Positions 11,793 through 22,870 of a stretch of 64,000 bases of DNA are shown one piece after another. The notes below the pieces were generated by a model, which worked only from the letters and a program-made list of their open reading frames with translations, was not told the DNA's origin and made no database searches. Made by a program: the position numbers and the translations under genes. Origin of the DNA: Blastobasis lacticolella (lineage: Eukaryota > Arthropoda > Insecta > Lepidoptera > Blastobasidae); the NCBI GenBank assembly GCA_905147135.1, contig LR990056.1, forward strand, positions 17,932,501-17,996,500, in the 5' to 3' direction. Position 1 is the stretch's first letter. Each line of letters opens with the position of its first letter.

Positions 11793-12059
11793 ATGCATTT
11801 CCTCATGCATGACTATAGCACATATCCCACTGACATACAGGTCTACTCAGGCAATGTTAATAGCTAAATGGCATGTATGACGACACTATCGAACACTGTC
11901 TCTTAAGATACAGGATTTATTCCTAGTTTAGGAGGCAAGGTTGTAAATTTTTGCCATAGGTACTACTGTCACTTTGTAAACCTATATATTATCAAAATGT
12001 TATAATTCGTGTCAATAAATTCATTTTATTTATTATTATTTATTTATTCCATTCTATTC

Positions 12060-13007
12060 TATACTTATAAGCTTATAACAGTATTTGTCTGTGGTTACAT
12101 AAAGATTGTAAGTTTAAATTGTGTACCTGTGGATATATGTTTACCTAAAAGTATGGATCGATTTCAATGCAGTTTGCCCTATTAGAAAGCGAGTTTAATC
12201 GAGATGATGCTTTGATTCACCGTTATCGTACTAAATTGGAGTTATTCCAACGGCCTATATCCTGTCGGCCGACTCGCCCGCGTACCGGAAAGCGACTTTA
12301 TTTTATACTACGTAAGGCTTAGTATCAACTGTACGCTTGCCTCCTAGGTCTAGGAAGCTAGTGTCGTAAGTAGCTACAACTAGTGGACCTCCAAAGGCCT
12401 GTAGATAACTCCCCATTCGTTAAAATCTCCATGTTTAGCAAAACATCAAATATCACAGTTGAAAGTTATGTACGACTTCGAGTGCTTTTGGAGGAAGCTT
12501 GTCACTTCCACGATTTCGTTTTTGGTCCAAGCGAAGTTTTCCAATTAAAATTAACGAATGTACGTCCTTTTGTCAACGTTTAAAACTGCTTCAAACGCCA
12601 GCGGCTGTGTCGTTTTAATAAGGATAATTCGGGATAATTTGTGATTAATAATGTTTGCTGATTATATAATATTCGTAGCACGTCCTATTTTCATTACAAT
12701 GATAAATATAAATAATTAAACCCATAATCGACATAATTAATTATTATATAATGTTTTATATGAGCAATACCTGAAGTGTTTATCTGTCCACAATTATCAT
12801 GCTCTTTATCGATCCGGAATGGGTTCATTCCATCTGCATGTTTGGTTCTGAAGGTTCGGCATCCTTACGTCGTAAGCCGTTAGCTCTCGCATCCGACTCG
12901 GTGATGTCAATTCTTCGCTTCTTGGGTCAACGCGGGCCTCTTTCCTAATACCGTGAAGGTTAGGCACCTATTTCTCACGTACTCCAGGGGCTTAGCCAGC
13001 ACGTGAC
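12060..13007. other. No gene recognised
   Basis: AT-rich sequence without recognised repeat, motif or credible frame. Confidence 0.5.
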
Positions 13008-13083
13008 CAAACGTGTTCCTCTGCTAACAGGGTCACGGAGGTCAGACGGCAGTCACATTATCTACTGTACTTACCTGATGTGT
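13008..13083 (+). mobile_element. tRNA-headed SINE, middle fragment
   Basis: AACAGGGTCACGGAGGTCAG, GGCAGTC and TACTGTACTTACCTGAT match the body of the family. Confidence 0.65.
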
Positions 13084-13417
13084 AGAAACATGGATTTAAA
13101 TAAAAACCCTAGCTTGACAAAGATTTTAGGGTCACAGGGTAAATATATATTCACTGTAAATCTTTCTGGATTGTCCTCAGGTAACCTTTATCAGTCTTGT
13201 ATTGTACGACACATAATAATCCTTCTGCATCTCACCACATTCTCAGTCCATGAAATAACCAAGCGGTAACTCGAGTAAGCCGACATCACCGTATTAACAC
13301 TCTGCAGCTCATTCCACGACCGCTGTATACAAGCGCTAAAACCGCTGAGTTGTAGCCTCATGTGTACAAGGTGGCGCAAAAGTCACAGTGTATTAGGAAA
13401 ACGGATTTGCTATTTTG

Positions 13418-13519
13418 CCATCGTACGCCTCAACTATTTCCATTTTTCTGAATGGATGGTGTTATTGAAAATGAAATAGGAATAGAAAATATTAGAAAAT
13501 ATACTGAGGCGTACGATGG
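13418..13519. repeat. 14-bp inverted repeat around a 74-bp spacer
   Basis: CCATCGTACGCCTC at 13418-13431 is inverted as GAGGCGTACGATGG at 13506-13519. Possibly ends of a small MITE; flanking duplication not resolved. Confidence 0.7.
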
Positions 13520-15174
13520 AATAATAGCGATCACCAATAATAAGAATATGCTCTCATATTTGCAAATGGCGGCAATTGTCAATTCTGCTTTGACATTTGT
13601 TATGTAAAGAGATACAAAATACATGTCAACAAGACACGGATCGCTATTAGACTCAAGAACGCGGAATAATAATATTGGTAAGATATTCTTAACTATGCAT
13701 TTCCGGGTCGAGTAATCACTCGATTTGGGGATTTGCCTGATCGCCTGATTAAACCGTTCTAGACTTCTTTTTGTGGAGTTTTGGTCACTAGTCTATATCA
13801 AAAAGCCGCAGACTCTTAAAGTCCTCGAAAAGAATATCCGCCAAGAATGCGACCTATCGCCGGAGTTATAACGAGAGGGAAGGAGAGAAGGAGAAATAAC
13901 TCGTTTGGTCATCAATTCTGGTAAAGACCAGAGACTGATATCATTTCCTTGACTTAAACTAAAAAAAAACGTTTGAGACATCAAACAAACATAACCCAAA
14001 AGCAGAATCATACTTTTTCAAATTGACTTATGAATGGCTTTAGGAAAGATTTGGCTGTATTGAACGAAAAACTTTGATTACAGCCAAAGAACATCGGGGA
14101 ACAACATTTGCGCCACCCTATACAACACTTATAAGGCTGAATTATACAGCTACAAGGCTAGAAGAGGTCGCATTTTGGAATGCCGCCAGCGTACCCCTTC
14201 CCAACTACAAGACGGTAACGGATAGTTCAGTTAACATGCGATAGTTTTAAACTTTTACTTTGGAATATGTTACTCTAATTTTTCAACGCGTGGCATGTGT
14301 TTTGTTTATGAACTTTGTTGCAAGAGAATTTGTTACAAACTCTAATTTAACTTTAAGGGCCCGGCTGGTTTGAGCGTTGGCTTGTTTGTGCGCATGGCGG
14401 TGCATGTTGTGCGCTCTCGTGGATCGAGGTCTTGTTTTGTGCTTGGGTAGTTTGCTCGCGGAAATTCGTATTGTATGTACTTTCTCTATGAAGCGCCATA
14501 ACATCTCAAAGGCTGCCAAAGCATTCATGACCCACTGGTCCGATTTCCATGACCGACGGTGATAATTTACCATAATTTACCAACTGGCTTACTCGTTTGC
14601 CTTCCTATACAAATCTAAAAGTCTCTTTCCGTCGCGGACTTAGAGAACAACGATTTGTCATTGATGCGTAGTACTTCCTAGTGGTTACCGCGGTGCGGTG
14701 TGTCGGACAGCGTTCAAACAAGCCGTGCCCTTTAAGAGGAGTGTCCCCGAGCGCGCTCGATATAAGATGCACTGTATTTATAATTTGTATGAAAATCTTA
14801 AATCCTGTGTATCTTTAAAACGATATATTTTAACGCAACTCTGACAAACGAAAAACATAGATTTTGGTTTCTGAATCACGTCTACAAAATTGAATTGGCT
14901 TTGATAGCGTAATATTGAAAATATGCTCAAACTATGAGCCTTAAGGCCACGGTCACAAGCTGTCACTACCTATTCATTAGTTATAATATTGTATCCTTTA
15001 AAACTTTCAAGTGATATAATTGTAAAAGACAAGTCGTAAAAGTATTATTATTAACGAAACGGCGGTAAGGAATTCTGGTGGCCGTCACCCTTAGATAAAA
15101 GTTATACTACTTTACTTACTGTTAAATGTAAGTAGGATCTCGTTATTTAGATGTACTTATACTTGAAAGAACTT
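13520..15174. other. No gene recognised
   Basis: Several frames of 60-100 codons, none with family resemblance. No repeat identified. Confidence 0.45.
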
Positions 15175-15530
15175 GGGAGCGTCGGTGGCCGAGCGGTTAG
15201 TGTCTCCCACTCGTAAGCGAGAGGTACTGGGTTCGAATCCTGCTGCGGCCATGTACCAGTGGTTCTTTTCTGATTTATGTACATTAGTTAAATACCAACC
15301 GATGCTCTTACGGCGAGGGAATCCATCGTGATGAAACCTGCACAGTTAGGCGACTGAATGTGAAGCCATGATCCAATCTGGTCAGGTTCCCACGGTGGCA
15401 GGGTCATGGAGGATGGCAGTCGCTCCACTATAATTACCTGATCTGCCAAATTCTGGATCATGGTCAAGACAGAACCCCGGCCCTCGTGCGCAAGAGCACA
15501 ACCAGGACATTAACGCGAAGATGATTTAGG
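15175..15530 (+). mobile_element. Full-length tRNA-headed SINE with target duplication
   Basis: Best complete copy. The head GGTGGCCGAGCGGTTAG ... GGTTCGAATCCTGCTGCGG carries A- and B-box-like motifs, followed by the whole body to TTAACGCGAAGATGATT. TATACTTGAAAGAACTT (15158-15174) and TATACTTGAAGTAACTT (15531-15547) flank it as a target duplication with slight decay. Confidence 0.9.
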
Positions 15531-15994
15531 TATACTTGAAGTAACTTATGTGAAAAGCTTTATATGTATTTTGGTACGCGTATTTTATTAACCGACATCA
15601 GGAGTATCTTTATCAGGTGGGAGGACTCTGTCAAGCCTGACAAGTCAGCTTGGCTAACTACCACTAATATACGAGAGCATAAACTTGATATCTTTGAAAA
15701 CCACATATTCTTAATGGGATTGCTCTTTTACGCTTGAAAGTTTACAATATCCCCTGTCCCCGGGTCCCTGAATTTATGATAGTTGCCGCAAAACTCCGAA
15801 GAAAGAAGTCAGGTCTTAAACAACTTAGGCGTAAAATAAGGCCCTGTTCTTTTCCGAAAATCTCGGCCTCATTCAGCTTACTAAATTCTAGAATTAGACC
15901 AAGTTTTAACCACTATTTTTTTCACTAATTCTATTCTAAATAAAATACATACCCAAACAACAAAATTGGTCAAAAGTGGCCAAAATTTTGTCTT

Positions 15995-16225
15995 ATTTAC
16001 CTCTTAGACCTCGAGTTGTGGAATGAACTACCTGGTGAGGTTTTCCCTGGAGAGTACAACATGGAGTTCTTCAAGAAAGGGGTTAAAAGGTTTTTACGGG
16101 GTCGGCAACGCGTGGGTGATGCCCCTGGTATTGCAAACGTCCATAGGCTGCGGTGACTGCTTACCAACAGGCGGGCCGGAAGCTTGTTTGCCAACTTAGT
16201 GGTATAAAAAAAGTTAGTAAGTAAG
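15995..16225 (+). mobile_element. LINE 3'-end fragment (WNELPGEVFPGEYNM type)
   Basis: In one frame it reads LWNELPGEVFPGEYNMEFFK, KGVKRFLRGRQRVG and DAPGIANVHRLR-stop, a LINE C-terminus. It ends GCCAACTTAGTGGTATAAAA. The reverse-strand frame here is a shadow. Confidence 0.8.
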
Positions 16226-16506
16226 TATTCTAAGTTTCAGACTCATATTCTCATTACATTTCATTAATAATTATAGTTTATAGTATAAAAAACAATTTAT
16301 GTAGACAAAATTTTTGGACAGAAACTTGATGGACCTTATTTTACATAAATGTCTTTGGTTGGATGCAATACTAAGCGCACACAAGACAGATTACGTTAGA
16401 ACAGTCGAAACCCGCTCCAACCCCGTAATGATACAGGATTACCCCACTTGCCGTCTGCAGTTCGTCTTTAGGATCCGATTTGGATATGACAAAGTTATAT
16501 ACAGCT

Positions 16507-16765
16507 CGGCCGTGTGGTGTCCGGCAGAGTAGAATAGCACCAACCTCTTACACTCGTGGATGTCGTACAAGGCGACTAATGTTTTCGAGGCAAAAGATCT
16601 AAGCGCCTCCGTAGACTGGAAAATGGGCAGCAGCATTTTCCATTGTTATATTATAACACTGCGATCTCCAACCCGCCTGCCAAGCGTGGAGATTATGGCA
16701 ATAACCTCCCTTTTTGTGGGAGAGGCCCTAAGTCCTGCAGTGGACTGTTATGGGCTGTGATGATG
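16507..16765 (+). mobile_element. 259-bp SINE-like element, copy 1
   Basis: Begins CGGCCGTGTGGTGTCCGGCA and ends GGGCTGTGATG. It is flanked by ATATACAGCT at 16497-16506 and 16766-16775, a perfect 10-bp duplication. It contains no tRNA-like head or clear A/B box. A 66-codon frame inside is kept in three copies but probably reflects high identity rather than a protein. Confidence 0.85.
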
Positions 16766-17207
16766 ATATACAGCTAGCTAGATCAGTCGTATCAAAGCTA
16801 TGTACAACTAGAGCAGCGGTATTCAACCTGTCTTCGTAAATATTTGTGGTTTCGTAAGTATTCAGTTATATTGCCGCGTTGTATGGAGTCATGAGGATAA
16901 GGCAGTTTCTCCGGCCCAAAGATGGGAGCAATACTCCACACACACGTGATTGCAACCGATCGCCACCGTCGAGTTTTTGTCTAATACGTAACTTTTTTTT
17001 TATGCCTGATATATGTTTGTTTTATTTTTTATATGTTTTATCTTGACATTCATTTTGTATTTAATTTGATAATCGATAATTATTTCATTGTGTACCTTTA
17101 ATCTGGTTTAGATGTGACATTAAACTACATTTTTTTTTTTTTTTTTATATTATGTGATTTAAATAACAGATATTATAATATATATTTTTTTATAAGTGGT
17201 ATTTTGA

Positions 17208-17247
17208 GTCACGAGACGACTGGTCTGAGAGGCAGTCGTCTCGTGAC
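17208..17247. repeat. 15-bp perfect hairpin
   Basis: GTCACGAGACGACTG (17208-17222) and its exact inverse (17233-17247) around a 10-nt loop. It follows a poly(T)/AT run. Confidence 0.85.
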
Positions 17248-18497
17248 CACGGTGGGTGTAACCCTACCGAAACGTCGGGAAAACAAATCATAAAGGTACG
17301 TCGCGTCCAAGTCCCGTCTAATACAATAATATGTGTAAAGAACGCGAGTTTAGTTTGAAACAATTATGATCATGTTGAACTAGCTATTTGGACGGAATAA
17401 TTTTAATGCATGCCGCAGGTTGAGTACCGCCGAAGCAAGCGACTGAGATTCCCGCGCATTGACTAACTAATCAAGCTAGTGTAATGGCTGATCAATATGG
17501 AATCCCAGGGGCCCCAGCTATTAATTCCTGCGAGCCGCCAGGGAATTGTAGATGTCATCTACAAAAGCCGGAGATGACGTTCACTGGGATTGGAGTTTTG
17601 TTCGTAAACTAGGTATTTGATTGTGTAGGTATTCACCTTAGCTTTGGAAAACAATAATTACTGGATATAATACCAATATATGTTTTTCTTTAGCTGAAAC
17701 CGGGTACATTATCAATGAGCTATAGTTTGTCCGAGCCGCAGTATCCGCATTCGCGACTTCCAGGATGTTGTAAAACTCTCAACTTAAAATTTATGGATTG
17801 AGTAGAACATTAAAATTATCTCTTTTAATCGCCAAAAAGAGGGTCTATAATAGTAGGAAGCAAACAGTGACGTGTTGGACGAATCACACCAACCCCACGC
17901 TAAGAACGGCCGGCTGGACCTTGGCCGACAATAATTGAGACACACGGACGTACGGTCCACCTGATGGAAAGCGGCCAGGACATCTACAACCGAAGGAAGC
18001 GGATGTAGTGCAGGCCTTTGAGGTGGCATGTTATAACGCAAAAGAGATTTCGGGAGGGAGCGCTTCCTTGCACGTACGTAGTAAAAAGGCTCAGGATGCT
18101 CGTGCGATGGTGTGGATGAAATCTATTGTGGTGACCACTTTCCGTCAGGACTCGCTTGGTCGTTTGCCTCTAACTAAAATGTGCGCCACAGATTCTATTT
18201 CTCCTAACAGACAACCCCTTCCTCTGCCTGGTAAGACTCCTTTTCCAAAATATTTATTTTCTTGTATCGATAATAATTTCCGATAGCCTTTTATTTCAAA
18301 TATTGTGTCTTTTCGTCATTCTTGTTCCAAATAACCTTTCAGTTGTAAAGAAAACGGAAACAAGCGTAAATACTATACCCAAGAAAACGAAACAAGTTGT
18401 TCCAGACTCTTGACTCTACAAAAGTTATTCCCATAGCCCATTTGCTTTGAGAATGTAGGCTGCCAGCAGCAAGGCATGTCACCGCGTCCACAGATGC
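17248..18497. other. No gene recognised
   Basis: Frames up to about 92 codons (18008-18286) show no family motif. Confidence 0.4.
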
Positions 18498-18541
18498 CTG
18501 CAACGGGGCACAACGGGGCACAACGGGCTGCAACGGGCCCC
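18498..18541 (+). repeat. Short tandem repeat (CAACGGGGCA)n
   Basis: Four imperfect 10-bp units of GCACAACGGG type. Confidence 0.85.
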
Positions 18542-19745
18542 AAGATTTACAAGCACGTAGCTTCCCGCGGGAAATCGTAAGGCTGATTGCGCCATATCGG
18601 TGCCGCAATGTCGCGGGTATTCCCCGGGAAGGAACCGGTTCAAATCGGTTTCGCGACGGAGAAACCGGTTTGAAGCGGACCGCGCCGGTTTGGTTTAGGG
18701 GTTGTGCAGACGATGTATTCTATTGGGGTAATAATTTATGTTAGTTTTAGGGGCCCGTATCTTAAAGATAACAATGGAACCCTTATAGGATTACATTTTT
18801 GTCCGTCCGTCTATCAAGACCATTTTTCTGAGAAACAGGTGTAGGTATCAGTTTAAATTAATATCAAATTCTCAGATCTGCAATCCCTTTGAGCAGATAA
18901 ATAACAGACTTTTAATTCAAAGCAGTCAAAAGATATAGCCGTTTATGCTCATTTTATGCCGCATATTTTGAGGCTCGTAAGGAAATCAAAACCTACAGAG
19001 TACTTGCCGTTGATCAGTTTTAATTAAGTTCTACAATATTGATGTCACAAATTAAACAAGTACACAATAACGTGGTAAACGTACGTTGCGTGAAACAGAC
19101 ACAAACTCATTACTAATTGTGTATTGACATTTTTCACGCTTCAGTAATTTTTTCTTCTGCCAACAATCCTTCGTCTGCACTGGGCTTTAGCGTCTACCCT
19201 CGCCAAGGGAGGTACCCGGAGCAGTATTAGCTTTCAATTCAAACTTTGAATAACTTCCCGTCTGTGACACGCCGTGAATCGAGAATGGTCTTTTGACAAG
19301 CTCGGAATGGGCTAGTTTAAAAAGTTGCTTTAAAATAATCCATTTGGGTGCGTGACATGCAGAGTCGAATGGAGCACCAAAAGCATCCATTGATGGGTGT
19401 CGTGAGCTTCAATGAAGATCAATTATATGGTAGATTTTTTAGGTTTGTTGATCAAATTTGAAAGCATTTTCATAGCATTGAAACCCAATGAAAAAATCGC
19501 AATCCATTTTGAAATGTTTAAATAATAATATGGGTTTAAATGGAACTGATTCCTATCATAGAGAAAAATACTACTATATACGATTCAGTAGTTCTACGGA
19601 CTAATAGACATTTTCTTCTAGTCTAAACAAAAGGACACTCATTTAGAACTCGGATTACATATTTTGCGAAAGCTGTCATAGTAATATTATCGTGGATAAA
19701 ATGTAACAAAATTATCTGACTCGGTGACCGCGTCGCTGTTGTAGG
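18542..19745. other. No gene recognised
   Basis: CpG-rich near 18600-18690 with a repeated AACCGGTTT-like word, then AT-rich. No credible frame. Confidence 0.4.
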
Positions 19746-19815
19746 AATTGACATGACACTTCAAAATGGCGACAGTTAGTTCCAGCTTTGGCCACCGGGT
19801 CAAATAAGTTTGTGG
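19746..19815 (+). repeat. Dispersed repeat, partner of 5139-5215
   Basis: ATTGACATGACACTTCAAAA, TTAGTTCCAGCTTTGG and CCACCGGGTCAAATAAG; the inverse occurs at 5139-5215. Confidence 0.55.
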
Positions 19816-20399
19816 CATTCTATATAGGATAGCGTTTTCTCGGACTTTTTTACACATGGAGGCAAACGATAAGATATGAGATGAGTGTAGGCTTGACTCT
19901 TGAAGGCCCCGACGAGGCACCGGCTCGTATCACCGCAAATCGCTTCTATAAAAAATACATCACATCATCAGCAGCCAATCCGACGTTCTACATGACGTGA
20001 TCGTGATCCAATCACGGGCTTTTTGTATTCTACTTTTAGTAATGATGTACCGCCGTTGAACATTCGCATTTTAAACCTTGTATGAAGTAACGCAGGAAAT
20101 TTTGTATGTTCTATATTCGCAAGTTATTATTTTAACAAGCTATCGAAGAAGCCAACTGCACGACCAGCTCGGGAAAACCGCTATGGGAATATGATTCCGT
20201 AGAAAGACGTACGCGGAAGGAAGTTTCTTTAAAAGCGTCCGGTAGTTTGACCACCACTCGGATTCGGATTGGATGCAATGTATAAGAGCCCATAGAGACA
20301 TATACGATTTGTCGCAAAAGTTTATGCAATTTTGATTTCTATACTAATAAATAAATATAATTGGATAAATTCTAGAATTTTTTTATTATTTGTGTAGAA

Positions 20400-20560
20400 A
20401 CGCACAGCACCCGTACAGTCACCTCGTCGTGTCGCGTCGCCAATAGGATAGACTGCACATTTTCTATCCGGTTGCTACGTGGAGACTATGCGGCCACAAC
20501 GCCACGTTTACTATCCGGTTTGCAAGCGACGACGTATAAACGGGCAGAATGCTCCAAAGT
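20400..20560. repeat. CpG-rich repeat with ATCCGGTTTGCAAGCGACGACG motif family
   Basis: TCTATCCGGTT at 20463 and ACTATCCGGTTTGCAAGCGA at 20511 precede CGTATAAACGGGC; the inverse arrangement occurs at 26493-26540 and a related start at 3917. Confidence 0.5.
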
Positions 20561-20999
20561 AGTGAAAATTTAAAACCGCAGGTGTGCTCGCCATAACGTG
20601 CAGTCCATAGTTGCAGTTACCACGCAGGTAACTCCGAATCAAAAGCGCCCGACTCGTCCAGCTTGCATGAAATTAAAATGTGCCACTCATATATTTCTAC
20701 CAGCGGTATAATCGTTCCGCGTGGATGATGCTGCATTAGCATAAAGGTGAACGCGGAACTGGATGCGCCGCTGTAGCCGTAATTAGGGTATTCACGATTT
20801 TAGATGACGCTAGTTAGGCATAAGGTCTGTTGTCAAAATGCTGTCGAGCTATTGTACAGAAACAACTGTCATAAAATGACGAACCCATTCCAGCTAATGA
20901 CAGGGCTTTATTTTGACAACAGACCTTACGTCGCAATAGCGCCATCTCGTGGATTATGCAATCGCGAAAACCCTCATTGAACACGATTGGGTGATGCAA

Positions 21000-21080
21000 C
21001 TGGTATTGCAAACATCCATGTGCTGCGATGACTGCTTACCATGAGGCAGGCTGTAAGCTTGTTTTCCACCTTAGCGGAAT
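21000..21080 (+). mobile_element. LINE 3'-end fragment (FFKKGVKRF type)
   Basis: TGGTATTGCAAACATCCATG, GACTGCTTACCATGAGGCAG and CCACCTTAGCGG match the 3' part of 15995-16225. Confidence 0.7.
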
Positions 21081-21090
21081 TTAAAAAAAA

Positions 21091-21313
21091 ACCGATGCTC
21101 GGTTGGGGAAAACATTGTTAATAAACCTCCACATTCAGGCGTCTGAATGTGTAACCATAATCCAATCTGGTCAGGTTCACTAATTAAAAGGGTCACGGAG
21201 GTCAAACGGCAATTATTCTACTGTAATTACCTGATCTGACAAATCCTAAATCCATGGTCAAGGCAGGTCCTCGTGCGTGAGCACAACCGGGTTATTGACG
21301 GAAAGATGATTAT
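21091..21313 (+). mobile_element. tRNA-headed SINE, body
   Basis: From ACCGATGCTC to GGAAAGATGATTATG; the head is missing. It follows a poly(A) run that ends a LINE fragment. Confidence 0.8.
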
Positions 21314-21510
21314 GTTTTGTTTATAGTCATCGCCATGGTTGAAAATCTTGCACTTCCAGTTACGCAACCCCACTCGCCGCGGGCGAGAGCGAGACGGTCG
21401 CAGTGATAGCACCGCGCTGGTCATAGCTGGCCGCGTCCGCTGCATCCACTGTCAGCGCTATGATGTGAGGGTACTGCGCCGTGTGCCTTCTGCCTTCTGC
21501 CAAGAACTTC

Positions 21511-21980
21511 ATCAAGAATTCAAATGCGGTGCGTACGGCGTATGCAGTGCGTACGGCGTATGCGGCGCGGCCAAACTTGCGTCCATCTTAAGCCAGAGGA
21601 GCCCGGACTAATCCTTACTCACCTCTTTCGCCATCTTCCATCCAACTATCCATCTTATATAATTACACTTGTCAAGCCTACATCAAGAATTGAAATATGC
21701 GGTGCGTACAGCGTATGCGACGGCCAAGCCTACGCCCACCTTAAGCCAGAGGAGCCCGGACCGATCCTTACTCACCTCTTTTGCCATCTTCCATACAAGT
21801 ATCCTTCTTATATGTTTACACTAGTCTAGCCTTCATCAAGGCCTGCTTGCCTTTTTGTCTGTCGTATACACTAAAAAAAAATTAAAAAAGAATTAAAACA
21901 TGCGGTGCGTACGACGTATGCGGCGGCCAAGCCTGCGTCTACCTTAAGCCAGAGGAGCCCGGACCGGCACCTAATTGCGC
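21511..21980 (+). repeat. Three tandem copies of a 173-203 bp unit
   Basis: Each unit starts ATGCGGTGCGTACGGCGTAT-like (at about 21525, 21698 and 21901) and contains CTTAAGCCAGAGGAGCCCGG. Units 1 and 2 also share CTTACTCACCTCTTT and GCCATCTTCCAT. Unit 1 has an extra inner duplication of GTGCGTACGGCGTATG. The unit may be a minisatellite born from a transposon end. Confidence 0.85.
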
Positions 21981-22100
21981 GGCACTCAGTCACGTGCCGC
22001 ATAAAAAGCTAATGCACCTCTTGCAGATAAAAAGACGAAGTGGACATCTCTACTGCGAGATTTGTTCGCTTCCTGTACCTTACAGTAGGTATCTTGGGTA

Positions 22101-22124
22101 GGGGAGCCAGGGGCTTGTATTAAC
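22101..22124 (+). repeat. Left terminal inverted repeat of the pogo element
   Basis: Twenty-four bases starting GGGGAGCCAGGGGC immediately after TA. They match the inverse of 25585-25608 except at two positions. Confidence 0.9.
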
Positions 22125-22464
22125 GGGGGTATGTATTAACAGGCCGATTGCCGCCAAACTATACATGAACGAGTGAGGTATGTACGGTTATAGGCGTCAG
22201 TGAATGACCACAGACATGTTGCGACCTGTCAGTCGTCCACCGCATGCCGCGGAGCAAGGTTGTGTATGAGGCGTGAATTTTGTCAGGTAAATGAACATTT
22301 TTTAACTCGTTGTTTTTTGATTTGTTGCTTAATTATGTACATAAACGGGACTGAAATTATTTTGAATGGTAGTAAATGTCATCTTGTATAGTATTTTGTT
22401 TCCATTTAATCACATTATAAACGTACTTTTCTTTGATTTATATTTTTGTGAAACATCTACCTCT

Positions 22465-22523
22465 GGGGCAAGTGTTAACAAATCACATGGGGCAAGTTTA
22501 CCCACATGTTAATATTTACCCCC
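22465..22523 (+). repeat. Left subterminal motif cluster (GGGGCAAGT-TTAAC)
   Basis: Copies at 22465-22479 and 22489-22503, and an inverse copy at 22508-22523, resemble the inner part of the terminal repeat (22110-22124). Arrays of this kind are commonly transposase-binding sites. Confidence 0.7.
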
Positions 22524-22534
22524 GTGTATTTTGT

Positions 22535-22799
22535 GCAACATAGCCGAGCGGTTAGGATATCCGACTCGTAAGCGAGAGGTACTGGGTTCGAATCCCGCTA
22601 CGGCCATGTACCAATGACTCTTTTCTGAGTTGCATAAAAAATTTAATAAAGTCTATTAGTTGAACACTAACCGATGCTCTTACGGTGAGGAAAACATCGT
22701 GATGAAACCTGCATATTCAGGCGACTGAATGTGTAAACATTATCCAATCTGGTCAGGCTGCCCTGGTAGCAGGGTCACGGAGGTCAAGTGGCAGTCGCA
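22535..22799 (+). mobile_element. tRNA-headed SINE nested in the pogo leader
   Basis: Begins with a tRNA-like head (AGCCGAGCGGTTAGG ... GGTTCGAATCCCGCTACGG) followed by the common body up to GGAGGTCAAGTGGCAGTC. It is 3'-truncated relative to longer copies such as 15175-15530. Lying between the transposon end and its ORF, it is younger than the transposon. Confidence 0.85.
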
Positions 22800-22870
22800 A
22801 CGTTCCTTTGAAACATTCTTGTAAAAAAACCTTGGCGTGATTTTGCAGTCAGTCACTTTTTCTTTTCAGT

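Noticed and set aside
15180..15252. tRNA-like cloverleaf text
   Set aside because: It is the head of a SINE: the acceptor arm does not pair, the same head is fused to the same body in many other places, and target duplications flank the whole unit.
16560..16760. 66-codon frame conserved in three copies (also 36929-37129 and 45906-46106)
   Set aside because: The copies are nearly identical in nucleotides, so frame retention is not evidence of selection, and the fourth copy does not keep it.
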